From Actinocatenispora sera (GTDB taxonomy: Bacteria > Actinomycetota > Actinomycetes > Mycobacteriales > Micromonosporaceae), in assembly GCF_018324685.1 (NCBI RefSeq), contig NZ_AP023354.1, positions 3,968,001-4,032,000 of the forward strand: a stretch of 64,000 bases of DNA. Reading direction: 5' to 3'. The notes beneath the pieces were generated by a model. That model was not told the DNA's origin and did no database searches. It saw nothing but the letters and a program-made list of their open reading frames with translations. The position numbers and the translations under genes were made by a program. This document shows, one piece after another, positions 25,439 through 35,351 of the stretch; position 1 is the stretch's first letter, and the number at the start of each line of letters is the position of its first letter.

Positions 25439-26818
25439 GTGGACAGCACCGAGCTGGCCGGGCGGCTCGCCGAGATCGTCGGCGAGCGGCACGTCCGTAC
25501 CGCCGAGGGCGACCTGGAGGCGTACGCGCGAGACGCCACCCCGCTGTTCCGGCACCGCCCCGACGTGGTGGTCTTCCCCGGCGACGCCGCCGAGGTCGCC
25601 GCGGTGCTCAAGCTGGCCACCGAGCTGTCGGTACCAGTGGTTCCGCGCGGCGCCGGATCCAACCTGGCCGCCGCCACCGTGCCGTTGGCCGGCGGCATCG
25701 TGCTGGTACTCACCCGGCTGACCGAGATCCTGGAAATCTCCGCGCCGGAGCTGCTGGCCCGGGTCCAGCCCGGGGTGTCGACCAGGGCGCTGGCCGAGGC
25801 GGCCGCCGGGCGCGGCCTGCTGTACGTGCCCGATCCGGGCTCCCAGGTGGTGTCGACCATCGGCGGCAACGTCGCCACCTGTGCCGGCGGGCTGCGCGGC
25901 CTCAAGTACGGGGTGACCCGCAACTACGTGCTGGGCCTGGAGGTGGTGCTGCCCACCGGCGAGATCATCCGCACCGGCGGCCGGCTGTGGAAGGACGTCG
26001 CCGGCTACGACCTGACCCGGCTGCTCACCGGCTCGGAGGGCACCCTCGGGGTGATCACCGAGGTCACCGTCGCCCTGGTGCCCAAGCCCGCGGCCGCCCG
26101 CACCGGCGTCGCGTACTTCGCCGACCTGGCCGCGGCCGGTCGTGCCGTCGCTGCCGTGATCGAGGCCGGCATCACGCCCGCGACCTGCGAGTTCCTCGAC
26201 CGCACCTGCGTGGCGGCGGTCGAGGACTACGCCCACCTGGGGCTCGACACGCAGGCTGGTGCGCTGCTGCTGTTCGGCGACGACGGCGATCCGGAGATGG
26301 TGCAGGCGAGCCTGACCCGCATCGGCCAGGTGTGCACCGAGCACGGCGCCACCGGGGTGACGCTCGCCGAGAGCGTCGCGGCCAGCGAGGAGCTGCTCGC
26401 CGCCCGGCGCTGTTCGCTGCCCGCGCTGTCCCGGCTCGGTTCGCTCACCATCCTGGAGGACGCCACGGTGCCGCGGCCGAAGCTCGCCGAGATGGCCGAC
26501 CGGATCGCCGCCATCGCCGCGCGACACGAGCTCACCATCGGTACCTTCGGTCACGCCGGAGACGGCAACCTGCACCCCACGTGCGTGCTGGACGTGCACG
26601 ACCTCGACGCGATCGAGCGCTCGCACGCCGCGTTCGGCGAGATCTTCGCCGCCGCGCTCGAGCTGGGCGGCACCATCACCGGCGAGCACGGCGTCGGCGC
26701 GGCGAAGCTGCCGTACCTGGAGCGCCGGCTCGGCGCCGACCAGCTGGCGCTGCTGCGCCGGATCAAGGCCGCGTTCGATCCTGCGGGCATCCTCAACCCC
26801 GGAAAGCTCGGTTCCTGA
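25439..26818 (+). CDS. glcD: FAD-linked oxidase, glycolate/D-lactate oxidase GlcD-type
   Basis: A 459-residue flavoprotein of the VAO/PCMH family. The FAD domain includes PVVPRGAGSNLAAATVPLAGG (near 64-84), DPGSQVVSTIGGNVATCAGGLRGLKYG and GRLWKDVAGYDLTRLLTGSEGTLGVITE. The C-terminal oxidase domain has FGHAGDGNLHP and GGTITGEHGVGAAK. It likely oxidises glycolate, D-lactate or a similar 2-hydroxy acid at the membrane, with GlcF passing electrons on. That would supply glyoxylate to malate synthase, an inference. The GTG at 25439 follows AGGAGG. It overlaps glcF (TGATG). Confidence 0.85.
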   Translation: MDSTELAGRLAEIVGERHVRTAEGDLEAYARDATPLFRHRPDVVVFPGDAAEVAAVLKLATELSVPVVPRGAGSNLAAATVPLAGGIVLVLTRLTEILEISAPELLARVQPGVSTRALAEAAAGRGLLYVPDPGSQVVSTIGGNVATCAGGLRGLKYGVTRNYVLGLEVVLPTGEIIRTGGRLWKDVAGYDLTRLLTGSEGTLGVITEVTVALVPKPAAARTGVAYFADLAAAGRAVAAVIEAGITPATCEFLDRTCVAAVEDYAHLGLDTQAGALLLFGDDGDPEMVQASLTRIGQVCTEHGATGVTLAESVAASEELLAARRCSLPALSRLGSLTILEDATVPRPKLAEMADRIAAIAARHELTIGTFGHAGDGNLHPTCVLDVHDLDAIERSHAAFGEIFAAALELGGTITGEHGVGAAKLPYLERRLGADQLALLRRIKAAFDPAGILNPGKLGS

Positions 26819-27927
26819 TGGCCGGCGACAAGATCTTCGACGACGACCTGCTGAGCCGGTGCATGTCGTGCGGGTTCTGCCTGCCGAGCTGCCCGACGTA
26901 CCAGCTGACCGGGGAGGAGGCGTCGTCCCCGCGCGGCCGCATCACGTTGATGCGCGCGGTACAGGAGGATCGGCTCGACGTGACCGACCCGACCGTGCTG
27001 GCGCAGTCGCAGTTCTGCCTGGGTTGCCGCGCCTGCGAGCCGGTCTGCCCGGCCGGTGTCCAGTATGGACAGTTGCTGGAGCAGTGGCGGGACACCGAGT
27101 GGCAGGGCCGGCGCCGGCCGCTGCTGGCCCGCGCGCTGATGGCGATGATGTCCTGGCTCGGCATGGCCGGCATCACCCTGCTCGGCCTGGTACGGGGCGC
27201 CGCCGTCACCCGCCGCGGCAGCGCCGCCGCACCACACCTGATGCTCGGCTGCGTCGAACGGGTGCTCTATCCCCGGGTGTCCCGGTCGGCCCGCCGGCTG
27301 GTACCGGCGTTGCGCGCGCCGGCCGTGCAGGGGTGCTGCGGCGCGCTGCACGCGCACAACGGCGAATCGGCGCAGGGCCGCCGGATGGCGCAGCGGCTCG
27401 GCAAGCAGCTGCCCGGCACGATCGTCACCACCTCCGGCGGCTGCTCCGCGCACCTGACCCACGAGCTCGGCGCGGACCGGGTGGTCGAGTTCTCCGCCTG
27501 GATCGCCGCCGGCAACGGCCCCGATCCCGCCTCGCTGCGCCCGATCATGCTGGACGAGCGGGGGAAGCCCTTGCCGCGCCACGCATCCGGTGGCCGGCCG
27601 GCGCGGATCGGCCTGCAGGACTCCTGCCACCTGCGCAACGCGGTGGGCGTCTGGCGGCAGCCGCGCGAGCTGATCGCGCACCTCGGTGAGTACGTCGAGG
27701 TGCCCAACGCGGCGGGCTGCTGCGGTGCGGCCGGCTCGTACTCGGTGTTGCGGCCGGGCGATTCGCGCGCCGTCCTGGCGCCCAAGCTCGACGCGCTCGC
27801 CGAGCTCGACCTGGACTACCTCGCCGTCGTCAACCCGGGCTGCTACCGGCAGCTCGCCGGCGCCCTGAAGGGCAGCCGCACCAAGGTCGTGCACCTCGCC
27901 GAGCTGCTCGCCACCGCCGCCGACTGA
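26818..27927 (+). CDS. glcF: iron-sulfur subunit of glycolate/lactate oxidase, GlcF-type
   Basis: A 369-residue protein with two 4Fe-4S motifs near the N-terminus, CMSCGFCLPSCP and CLGCRACEPVCP. Two CCG domains follow, with GCCGALH and GCCGAAGSY signatures typical of the heterodisulfide-reductase/GlcF family. It accepts electrons from the FAD subunit and feeds the quinone pool. The start overlaps the stop of glcD by one base (TGATG at 26816-26820), so the subunits are made together. No GlcE-like third subunit follows, so this is the two-subunit form. Confidence 0.88.
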   Translation: MAGDKIFDDDLLSRCMSCGFCLPSCPTYQLTGEEASSPRGRITLMRAVQEDRLDVTDPTVLAQSQFCLGCRACEPVCPAGVQYGQLLEQWRDTEWQGRRRPLLARALMAMMSWLGMAGITLLGLVRGAAVTRRGSAAAPHLMLGCVERVLYPRVSRSARRLVPALRAPAVQGCCGALHAHNGESAQGRRMAQRLGKQLPGTIVTTSGGCSAHLTHELGADRVVEFSAWIAAGNGPDPASLRPIMLDERGKPLPRHASGGRPARIGLQDSCHLRNAVGVWRQPRELIAHLGEYVEVPNAAGCCGAAGSYSVLRPGDSRAVLAPKLDALAELDLDYLAVVNPGCYRQLAGALKGSRTKVVHLAELLATAAD

Positions 27928-28005
27928 CCCGCCGACCGGTCGCTGACGCTGAGTGACATGGCGCATTGCCGCTCGCGCCGGCGGCCCGCGTGGCAGCCTG
28001 AGACG

Positions 28006-28863
28006 ATGGCAGGACTGCAGGCCCGCCGTGCGCTGGGCGCTCTGGCCGCCGTGGCGGCGCTGGTACTGGCGGCGGCCGGATGCGGTGGCTACGGCGGCGG
28101 GGGCTACGGCGGCTCGTCGGCGAGTCCGTCGGCGCACCGGTCCACCCCGGCGGGACTGGCGAGCCGGCCGCCGCACCTGGAATCCGCGCCGCAACCGAGC
28201 GCCTCGCCGAAGTTCCCGGCGCCGACCAGCGAGGCCGGCCGCCGGCAGCTGCTGACCGCGGTGTTCGACGACGCGCAGGACATGTGGGCGAAGATCTTCG
28301 CGAACAGCGGAATGCACTACCAGAAGGCGAAACTGACCATCTTCAGCGGCGGCGTCCAGACCGGCTGCGGCGAGGCGGGAAGCGAACTCGGTCCCTTCTA
28401 CTGCCCGGCCGACCACGGCGTGTACCTGGACACCTCGTTCTTCACCGCGCTGCAACAGAAGTTCGGCGTGCAGGGCGGCCTGCCCCCCGCGTACGTGGTG
28501 GGGCACGAGATGGGCCACCACGTGCAGAACCTGGTCGGCACGTTGGCGAGCGTGCGGGCCGCGCAGCAGGCGGCGCCGGAGCAGAAGAACCAGCTGTCGA
28601 TCCGGCAGGAGCTGCAGGCCGACTGCTACGCCGGGGTGTGGATCCACAGCAGCTACACCCGCGATCTGGTCAGCGAATCCGACCTGAACGACGCACTGCA
28701 TGCCGCGACGGTGATCGCGGACGACTTCCAGCAGCATCGCCAGACCGGCACGGTACGGCCCGACGAGTGGACCCACGGTTCGGCGGCGCAGCGCCGGCAG
28801 TGGCTCGCCACCGGCTTCACCGAGGGCGACCCGGACCGGTGCGACACGTTCTCGGCCGGGTGA
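28006..28863 (+). CDS. neutral zinc metallopeptidase lipoprotein (YpfJ/zinicin-like)
   Basis: A 285-residue protein. The signal peptide ends at a lipobox-like LAAAGC, so it is probably a lipoprotein. A Gly/Ser-rich linker precedes a putative neutral zinc metallopeptidase domain: MWAKIFANSGMHYQKAKL, FYCPADHGVYLDTSFF, then the zinc site VVGHEMGHHVQN (near 163-174). The downstream third ligand region is QELQADCYAGVW. The ending ATGFTEGDPDRCDTF is typical of the family. The substrate is unknown. The ATG at 28006 starts the signal peptide; an earlier in-frame start (27958) would bury it. Confidence 0.85.
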   Translation: MAGLQARRALGALAAVAALVLAAAGCGGYGGGGYGGSSASPSAHRSTPAGLASRPPHLESAPQPSASPKFPAPTSEAGRRQLLTAVFDDAQDMWAKIFANSGMHYQKAKLTIFSGGVQTGCGEAGSELGPFYCPADHGVYLDTSFFTALQQKFGVQGGLPPAYVVGHEMGHHVQNLVGTLASVRAAQQAAPEQKNQLSIRQELQADCYAGVWIHSSYTRDLVSESDLNDALHAATVIADDFQQHRQTGTVRPDEWTHGSAAQRRQWLATGFTEGDPDRCDTFSAG

Positions 28864-28910
28864 CCACGCGGCCGCGGTGACCACAGTGGACGCAGCGGCG
28901 GTGGCGCCGC

Positions 28911-29390
28911 TCAGCGCGGGTAGGGCAGGTTACCGGTGTCGCGCGGCATGCTCGGTCGCAGCTCGCCGCGTGCCAGCACCTCCTGCGGGGCCGAGCCGCC
29001 GTGCGCGAACAGCACGTACAACGCGACGATGTTCACGCCGATGATCATGATGGCCCAGAACGGGTAGGCCGGCATCACGACCATCTGGGTGAAGATGTCC
29101 AGCACGATCATCACCGCCGCGAGCCAACGCACCGAGGAGATCCGGAACAGCAGCAGCACACCGCAACCGGCCTGCACCACCGCGATCGCGAGCAGCGCCC
29201 AACCCCAGGCGTTCAGCGGTCCGAACACCAGGCTCGCGGAGGGTACGAACACGCGCGAGTGGGCGATCGCGGCGATACCGTCCAGCCCGTTCATCACCGC
29301 CAGGACGATGAGCAACATCCCGGCGAGTGCGACGCTCGGTCGCACGTGCCGACGAACCCGATACCCCTCGCTCGGTGCCGCGGCGCTCAT
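28911..29390 (-). CDS. DUF7144-like four-helix membrane protein
   Basis: A 159-residue integral membrane protein with four helices: VALAGMLLIVLAVMNGLDGIAAIA, AWGWALLAIAVVQAGCGVLLLF, WLAAVMIVLDIFTQMVV and PFWAIMIIGVNIVALYVLF. The order and the NAWGW and PAYPFWAI motifs match a widespread actinobacterial family of unknown function. The start at 29390 has GGAGG 7 nt upstream. It is divergent from the nhaC-arcD-arcA unit. Confidence 0.8.
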   Translation of the reverse strand: MSAAAPSEGYRVRRHVRPSVALAGMLLIVLAVMNGLDGIAAIAHSRVFVPSASLVFGPLNAWGWALLAIAVVQAGCGVLLLFRISSVRWLAAVMIVLDIFTQMVVMPAYPFWAIMIIGVNIVALYVLFAHGGSAPQEVLARGELRPSMPRDTGNLPYPR

Positions 29391-29777
29391 CACCACACCT
29401 CCGGTCCGCCGGCGGATCGCGGTGTCGTCCGCGATTCGTGCCCAGTATCGGTCCGCGCCGCGGCCACCACCGTCGAAACCGGCGAAACCGCGCCAGATCC
29501 GTGCCGGCGGGCATCGACGCCGGGCGGGCGCGGGGCGCGGTAGCCGGGGAGGGCTCCGGCGATTCGGAACTCCATCGTCCGGACGCTGCGACCGGTAGCA
29601 GGTACGGCAGTCTTCCGGTTCCGGCCCGATCACGGGACGGCCCGGGCAAACTGGGTTCGGGTCGCCGTACACGGACCGTGCGGCGACCGCCTCGAACGTG
29701 CGCGGGCCGAGGGCCACGCCGGGGAGCTCCTCGGCGGCCCGGGACGCTGCCGCGCTGTGGCCCCTTCGGGAGGCGGC
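29391..29777. other. divergent promoter region, no gene seen
   Basis: This 387-bp gap lies between the DUF7144-like gene and nhaC. A leftward frame at 29594-29770 (PVCPGRPVIGPEPEDCRTCYR) is open but has no supported start and no recognised homologue. Confidence 0.5.
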
Positions 29778-31313
29778 GTGGCGTCCACACCGGACACACC
29801 GGGACGGCCCGGCCGACCGGTCCGACCACCATCGCTGCTGGACGCGCTCCTGCCGCTGGGCGCGCTGGTGATCCTGATCGGTGGCGCGCTGGTGCTGTTC
29901 GGCCTGGACGCGCTGGACGGGCCGATCCAGGTGGCGCTGGTGCTGTGCTGCATGGTCGCGGCGCTGATCGCACTCAAGAACGGCAACTCGTTGCCGGCGA
30001 TCCAGCGCGCCGAACAGTCCGCGCTGTCCTCCATCAGCAGCGCGATCTTCATCCTGCTCGCGGTCGGCGCGTTGATCGGCACCTGGAACATGTCCGGCAC
30101 CATCCCGACCCTGGTGTACTACGGCCTGCAGGTGCTCTCGCCCGGCTGGTACTACGCGGCGACGGCCCTGATCTGCGGCGTGATCGCGATGTCGATCGGT
30201 AGCTCGTGGACGACCGCGGGCACCATCGGGGTGGGTCTGGTCGGGGTGGCGATCATGCTCGGCGTCTCGCCGGCGATCACCGCCGGTGCGGTCATCTCCG
30301 GTGCCTACCTCGGCGACAAGCTGTCCCCGCTGTCGGAGACCACGGTGCTCACCGCGCAGCTGGTCAAGGTCGACACCTACCGGCACATCCGGCAGCAGGC
30401 GTGGACCTCGGTGCCGGCGTTCGGGATCGCGGTGGTGGTGTTCGTCGTGCTGGGGCTGGCCCGGGGGCCCCAGCCCGGTGCTGCCCAGACCGCCTCGGTC
30501 GACCTGCACGAGCTGGGCGAGATCTTCCACATCACGCCGCTGAACCTGCTACCCCTGGTACTGCTCGGATTCCTGTCCATCAAGAGGGTGCCGGCGTCGA
30601 TCGCGCTGCTGAGCTCGGCGCTGTTCGCCGGCGTGCTGGGCGCGATCCTGCAGTACCGGATCGTCGCCGGGTTCGTCGGTGATCCGTCCGGTGGCCTGGT
30701 CGTCGTGTCGCTCAAGGGCATCTGGTCGGCCATGGCCACCGGGTTCGAGAAGAACTCCGGCGTGTCCGATGTGGACCAGTTGCTGTCGCGGGGCGGGATG
30801 GACAGCATGCTGCCGACGCTGTGGCTGATCATCGGTGCGGTCACGTTCGGTACGTTGCTGGAGGAGTTCGGCCTGATCTCCCGGCTGATCGATCCGATCC
30901 TGCACGCCGCGCGCGGCACCGGTCGGCTCTACCTCACCGTCGCCGGGTCCGGGATCGGACTCAACATCGTCGCGGGCGACCAGTACATCGCGCTCGTACT
31001 GCCGGCGCGGCTGTTCCGGTCCGAGTTCGCCCGCCGCGGCCTGGCGCCCACCAACCTGTCCCGGCTCGCGGCCGACTGCGGCACGGTCACCTCGCCGCTC
31101 GTGCCGTGGAACTCCTGCGGTGCGTTCATGGGCGCCGTGCTCGGCGTCGCCGTACCCCGGTACCTGCCCTTCGCCGTGTTCTGCCTCGCCAGCCCGCTGC
31201 TCACCGTCCTGTACGGCTTCACCGGGTTCCGGATCAACCGCATCGAGGCGACCGCGGAGCCGGTCGATCCCGTTGCCGGGCAACCGCCCGAGCCCGCGGC
31301 ACCAGATTCCTGA
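29778..31313 (+). CDS. nhaC: NhaC-family Na+/H+ antiporter
   Basis: A 511-residue polytopic membrane protein of the NhaC/ion-transporter family. It contains AMSIGSSWTTAGTIGVGLVGVA, AGAVISGAYLGDKLSPLSETT and NIVAGDQYIALVLPARLF, then CGTVTSPLVPWNSCGAF, all characteristic of NhaC. It would exchange cytoplasmic Na+ and H+; some relatives exchange carboxylates or amino acids. It is 29 bp upstream of arcD, so it probably forms an operon with arginine deiminase for pH homeostasis. The GTG at 29778 with GGGAGG is preferred; the GTG at 29757 is the alternative. Confidence 0.85.
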   Translation: MASTPDTPGRPGRPVRPPSLLDALLPLGALVILIGGALVLFGLDALDGPIQVALVLCCMVAALIALKNGNSLPAIQRAEQSALSSISSAIFILLAVGALIGTWNMSGTIPTLVYYGLQVLSPGWYYAATALICGVIAMSIGSSWTTAGTIGVGLVGVAIMLGVSPAITAGAVISGAYLGDKLSPLSETTVLTAQLVKVDTYRHIRQQAWTSVPAFGIAVVVFVVLGLARGPQPGAAQTASVDLHELGEIFHITPLNLLPLVLLGFLSIKRVPASIALLSSALFAGVLGAILQYRIVAGFVGDPSGGLVVVSLKGIWSAMATGFEKNSGVSDVDQLLSRGGMDSMLPTLWLIIGAVTFGTLLEEFGLISRLIDPILHAARGTGRLYLTVAGSGIGLNIVAGDQYIALVLPARLFRSEFARRGLAPTNLSRLAADCGTVTSPLVPWNSCGAFMGAVLGVAVPRYLPFAVFCLASPLLTVLYGFTGFRINRIEATAEPVDPVAGQPPEPAAPDS

Positions 31314-31342
31314 CAGGCACCATCGACCGGAAGGAGGCGCCG

Positions 31343-32785
31343 ATGGCCGCGGACACTGCGCAGGCGCCGCAGAAGACCGCGAAGGTCTCGTTCGGCACGC
31401 TGTCGATGATGGTGGTCGGCTCGATGGTCGGTGCCGGGGTGTTCTCGCTGCCGGCCCGGTTCGGTGAGGCGACCGGCATCTGGGGCGCGCTGATCGCCTG
31501 GGGGATCGCGGGCGCCGGCATGCTGATGCTGGCCTTCGTCTTCCAGAGCCTCGCCGTGCGCAAGCCGAAGCTGGACGCCGGTGTGTACGCCTACGCCAAG
31601 GCGGGATTCGGCCAGTACATCGGGTTCTTCTCGGCGTTCGGCTACTGGGCCAGCGCCTGCGTGGGCAACGTCTTGTACTGGGTGCTGATCATGTCGACGA
31701 TCGGCGCCGTCGCCGCGCCGCTCGGCCACGGCGACACGCTTCTCGCGGTGCTGCTGTCCTCCGTCGGGCTGTGGCTGTTCTTCTTCCTGATCCGGCGCGG
31801 GGTCAAGGAGGCGACCGCGATCAACCGGATCGTCACCGTCGCCAAGCTGGTGCCGATCCTGGTCTTCATCGTCCTCGCGGTGGTGTTTCTCAAGCCGGCC
31901 GTGTTCGTCGACAACCTGGCCGGTGCCCCGCACCTCGGCTCGCTGTACCACCAGGTGACCGGCACGATGCTGGTGACGGTGTTCGTCTTCCTCGGCGTGG
32001 AGGGCGCGAGCGTCTACTCCCGGCACGCCCGGCGCCGGGAGGACGTGGGCCGGGCGACGGTACTGGGATTCCTCGGCGTGCTCGCCGTCTTCGCCTCGGT
32101 CACGATCGTCTCGTACGGCATCCTTCCGCTCGATCAGATCGCGCACCTGCGTCAGCCGTCGATGGCGGGCGTGCTGGAGGAGGCCGTCGGCACCTGGGGC
32201 AAGGTGTTCGTCAGCGTCGGCCTGATCATCTCGGTGCTCGGCGCCTACCTGGCGTGGACGCTGATGGCCGCCGAGGTGCTGTTCGTCGCGGCCAAGGACG
32301 ACGACATGCCCCGGTTCCTCGGCCGCGCCAACGCCGCCGACGTACCGACCGCGTCGCTGCTGATGACGACGATCCTGTCCCAGATCGTCCTGGTGGTCAC
32401 GTTGTTCTCGGAGAACGCGTTCGACTTCGTGCTGGACCTGACGAGCGCGCTGACCCTGATCCCGTTCCTGCTCGTGGCCGGCTACGCGGTGCGCATCGCC
32501 GTGACCGGGGACGGCTACGACGCCGCCCGCACCGGTCTGCGCCGGGACCTGATCATCGGCAGCCTCGCCACCATCTACACCGCGTTCCTGCTGTATGCCG
32601 CGGGAGTCAAGTTCATCCTGGTCTCCCTGATCATCTACGCACCGGCATCGGTGCTGTTCGCGATGGCGCGGCGGGAGCAGGGCCGCCGGGTGTTCAGCCC
32701 CGCGGAGCTCGTGGTGCTCGCCGTCTCGGTGGCGGGCGCGGTCGTCGGGGTCGTGGCGCTGGCGCTGGGCTGGATATCGATCTGA
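31343..32785 (+). CDS. arcD: arginine/ornithine antiporter, APC family
   Basis: A 480-residue APC-superfamily transporter with about 12-13 helices. The N-terminus TLSMMVVGSMVGAGVFSLPARF carries the GSMVGAGVF substrate-binding motif of basic amino-acid antiporters. FVFLGVEGASVYSRHARRREDVGRAT and AWTLMAAEVLFVAAKDDDMPRFL are typical of ArcD/LysP-like YjdE relatives. Here it would exchange arginine for ornithine or citrulline. Position and family both fit, with arcA 66 bp downstream. The SD is AAGGAGG and the ATG is at 31343. Confidence 0.9.
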   Translation: MAADTAQAPQKTAKVSFGTLSMMVVGSMVGAGVFSLPARFGEATGIWGALIAWGIAGAGMLMLAFVFQSLAVRKPKLDAGVYAYAKAGFGQYIGFFSAFGYWASACVGNVLYWVLIMSTIGAVAAPLGHGDTLLAVLLSSVGLWLFFFLIRRGVKEATAINRIVTVAKLVPILVFIVLAVVFLKPAVFVDNLAGAPHLGSLYHQVTGTMLVTVFVFLGVEGASVYSRHARRREDVGRATVLGFLGVLAVFASVTIVSYGILPLDQIAHLRQPSMAGVLEEAVGTWGKVFVSVGLIISVLGAYLAWTLMAAEVLFVAAKDDDMPRFLGRANAADVPTASLLMTTILSQIVLVVTLFSENAFDFVLDLTSALTLIPFLLVAGYAVRIAVTGDGYDAARTGLRRDLIIGSLATIYTAFLLYAAGVKFILVSLIIYAPASVLFAMARREQGRRVFSPAELVVLAVSVAGAVVGVVALALGWISI

Positions 32786-32851
32786 GGTGTGCGCCGGATG
32801 CCGCGGCGCGGAGCCGCACCCGGCCGTCGTCGTTCGAGGAAAGGAACTGCC

Positions 32852-34093
32852 ATGACATCATCGCCCGCCGGCTACGGCGTCCACTCCGAGGTCGGCCGGC
32901 TGCGCAAGGTACTGGTGTGTGCCCCTGGCCTGGCGCACCACCGGCTGACCCCCACCAACGCCGACGAGCTGCTGTTCGACGACGTGATGTGGGTGGACAA
33001 CGCGCGTCGCGACCACGCCGACTTCGTCGCCCAGCTGACCGCGCGCGGCGTGGAGGTGGTGGAACTGCACGAGCTGCTGGCCACCACGATGGCGCTGGAC
33101 GAGGCGCGGAAGTGGCTGCTGGACCGCAAGATCGTGGCCAACGAGGTGGGCACCGGGCTGATCGACGACACTCGCGCCTTCCTGGAGTCGCTGCCGCCGG
33201 ACCGGCTCGCCGAGTACCTGATCGGCGGGCTTGCCACGAGCGACCTGCCGGCCGACTACCGGTCCGGCTACCTGGACCTGGCCCGGGAGCAGACCGGCGC
33301 CCGGGAGTACCTGATGCCGCCGCTGCCCAACACGCTCTACACCCGCGACACGACCTGCTGGCTGTACGGCGGGGTCACGCTCAACCCGTTGTACTGGCCG
33401 GCCCGGCACGACGAGACCCTGCTGATGAAGGCGATCTACGGCTTCCATCCCGACTTCGTCGGCTCCCGGGTCTGGTGGGGCGACCCGGAGCGGTACTGGG
33501 GCAACGCGACCTTCGAGGGCGGCGACGTGATGCCGATCGGCAACGGGGTGGTGCTCGTCGGGATGAGCGAGCGGACCTCGCGGCAGGCGATCACCCAGGT
33601 GGCGAGGGCGCTGTTCGACGCCGGTGCGGCGCAGCGGGTGGTGGTGGCGGGGATGCCGAAGCTGCGCGCCGCGATGCACCTGGACACCGTGTTCACGTTC
33701 GCCGACCGGGACCTCGTCACGCTCTACCCGACGATCGTCGACGGCATCCACACGTTCTCGTTGCGGCCGTCGGACGCCCCGGTCGGGGTGGAGGTGACGA
33801 CCGAGAAGCGCTCGTTCGTCGACGTGGTGGCCGAGTCGCTCGGGCTGCCCGCGCTGCGAGTGGTGGAGACCGGCGGCGACGTGTACGCCTCCGAGCGCCA
33901 GCAGTGGGACTCCGGCAACAACGCCGTCGCGGTGGAACCCGGCGTGGTGTTCACCTACGACCGGAACACCACGACCAACTCACTGCTGCGCGCCGCCGGC
34001 GTCGAGGTGATCCCGATCGTCGGCGCCGAGCTGGGCCGCGGCCGCGGCGGCGGCCACTGCATGACCTGCCCGCTGATCCGCGACCCGGCCTGA
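32852..34093 (+). CDS. arcA: arginine deiminase
   Basis: ADI hydrolyses arginine to citrulline and ammonia. The 413-residue protein has the family motifs [15 protein letters not shown] (Asp site), [39 protein letters not shown] and the nucleophile Cys403 in [10 protein letters not shown]. The SD is GAGGAAAGGA and the ATG is at 32852. No ornithine carbamoyltransferase or carbamate kinase gene is adjacent, so the pathway is split or stops at citrulline. Confidence 0.95.
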   Translation: MTSSPAGYGVHSEVGRLRKVLVCAPGLAHHRLTPTNADELLFDDVMWVDNARRDHADFVAQLTARGVEVVELHELLATTMALDEARKWLLDRKIVANEVGTGLIDDTRAFLESLPPDRLAEYLIGGLATSDLPADYRSGYLDLAREQTGAREYLMPPLPNTLYTRDTTCWLYGGVTLNPLYWPARHDETLLMKAIYGFHPDFVGSRVWWGDPERYWGNATFEGGDVMPIGNGVVLVGMSERTSRQAITQVARALFDAGAAQRVVVAGMPKLRAAMHLDTVFTFADRDLVTLYPTIVDGIHTFSLRPSDAPVGVEVTTEKRSFVDVVAESLGLPALRVVETGGDVYASERQQWDSGNNAVAVEPGVVFTYDRNTTTNSLLRAAGVEVIPIVGAELGRGRGGGHCMTCPLIRDPA

Positions 34094-34135
34094 CCCGACC
34101 CGATCCGGCCGGCCGGTGTGGCAGCATCGGCTGGC

Positions 34136-35308
34136 GTGAGCGACGTCGGTCTGTACCTGCGGCGGATGGTGGGCCGCGACCCGGGCGAGGAGCACCGTGT
34201 CTCCACGCCGCTGGAGCTGCTGTTCGACCTGTGTTTCGTGGTCGCGGTGGCGGCCGCCTCGGCCCAGCTGCACCACGGCATCGCGGACGGACACCGGGTC
34301 GCGATCCTCCAGTACGCGATGGTGTTCTTCGCGATCTGGTGGGCCTGGATGAACTTCACCTGGTTCGCGTCCGCCTACGACACCGACGACGTGCCGTACC
34401 GGCTGCTGACGCTGTTGCAGATCGCCGGCGGGCTGGTGCTCGCCGCCGGCGTGCCGAGCGTGTTCCACGACTACGACTTCGCCGTCGTCACGGTCGGGTA
34501 CGTGGTGATGCGGGTGGCGATGGTGGGGCAGTGGCTGCGGGCGGCCCGGCAGGACCCGGCCAGCCGCGGCGCCACGGTGCGGTACGCGGTGGGGGTCGGC
34601 GTGGTGCAGCTCGGCTGGGTGCTGCGGCTGCTGCTGCCGGGCACCGCCGGGCTGGTCGGGTTCCTGGTGCTGTTCGTCGCCGAGCTCGCGGTGCCCGCGG
34701 TCGCCGAGGCGCACGGCCGCGAGACGCCGTGGCATCCCGGTCACATCAACGAGCGGTACGGGCTGTTCACCCTCATCGTGCTCGGCGAGTGCGTGGCGGC
34801 GGCGGCCGTCGGCGTGCAGTCGGCGATCACCGACCGCGGCCTGTCCGCCGGCCTGCTGGTCACCGCGGGCGGTGGGCTGGTGTTGCTGTTCTCGATGTGG
34901 TGGCTGTACTTCAAGCACGAGGCCACCGCCGGCCTCAAGATCAGGCAGAGCCAGAACCTGCTCTGGGGGTACTCGCACTACGTGGTGTTCGCGTCGGTCG
35001 CCGCGGTGGGTACCGGGCTGACCCTGGCCGCCGACGGCGAGACGCCGGCGACGGTGGTGGCGTTCGCCATCGCGATACCGACCTGCTGCTACCTCGCCAC
35101 CAGCGCCTACCTGCACGGGCTACTGCTGCCCGGCTCGGTACCGGTGGTGACGCTGGCGGCGACGATCGTGCTGATCCTCGCCACCGCGGCGGTCGCGGGG
35201 GCGCTCGGCCTGCCGGCCAGCGTCGCGGTGATCGCCGCCCTGGTCGCGATCCTGCTGGTGGTGTCGATCCGGGCCGGCCGCCGGGCCGGGTCCGCGCACC
35301 CCGCCTGA
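34136..35308 (+). CDS. LtrA-family membrane protein
   Basis: A 390-residue membrane protein of the low-temperature-requirement A family: EEHRVSTPLELLFDLCFVVAVAAAS, WAWMNFTWFASAYDTDD, and HINERYGLFTLIVLGECVAA, the diagnostic segment. About ten to twelve helices are expected. The molecular function is unknown. The GTG at 34136 begins VSDVGLYLRRM and gives the usual N-terminus; an earlier GTG at 34118 is possible. No SD is visible, so the message may be leaderless or coupled to arcA 42 bp upstream. Confidence 0.85.
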   Translation: MSDVGLYLRRMVGRDPGEEHRVSTPLELLFDLCFVVAVAAASAQLHHGIADGHRVAILQYAMVFFAIWWAWMNFTWFASAYDTDDVPYRLLTLLQIAGGLVLAAGVPSVFHDYDFAVVTVGYVVMRVAMVGQWLRAARQDPASRGATVRYAVGVGVVQLGWVLRLLLPGTAGLVGFLVLFVAELAVPAVAEAHGRETPWHPGHINERYGLFTLIVLGECVAAAAVGVQSAITDRGLSAGLLVTAGGGLVLLFSMWWLYFKHEATAGLKIRQSQNLLWGYSHYVVFASVAAVGTGLTLAADGETPATVVAFAIAIPTCCYLATSAYLHGLLLPGSVPVVTLAATIVLILATAAVAGALGLPASVAVIAALVAILLVVSIRAGRRAGSAHPA

Positions 35309-35351
35309 CTCCGCGGCACGCCGCTCGGTCCGGGTCGGCCGATCGCGGCGC

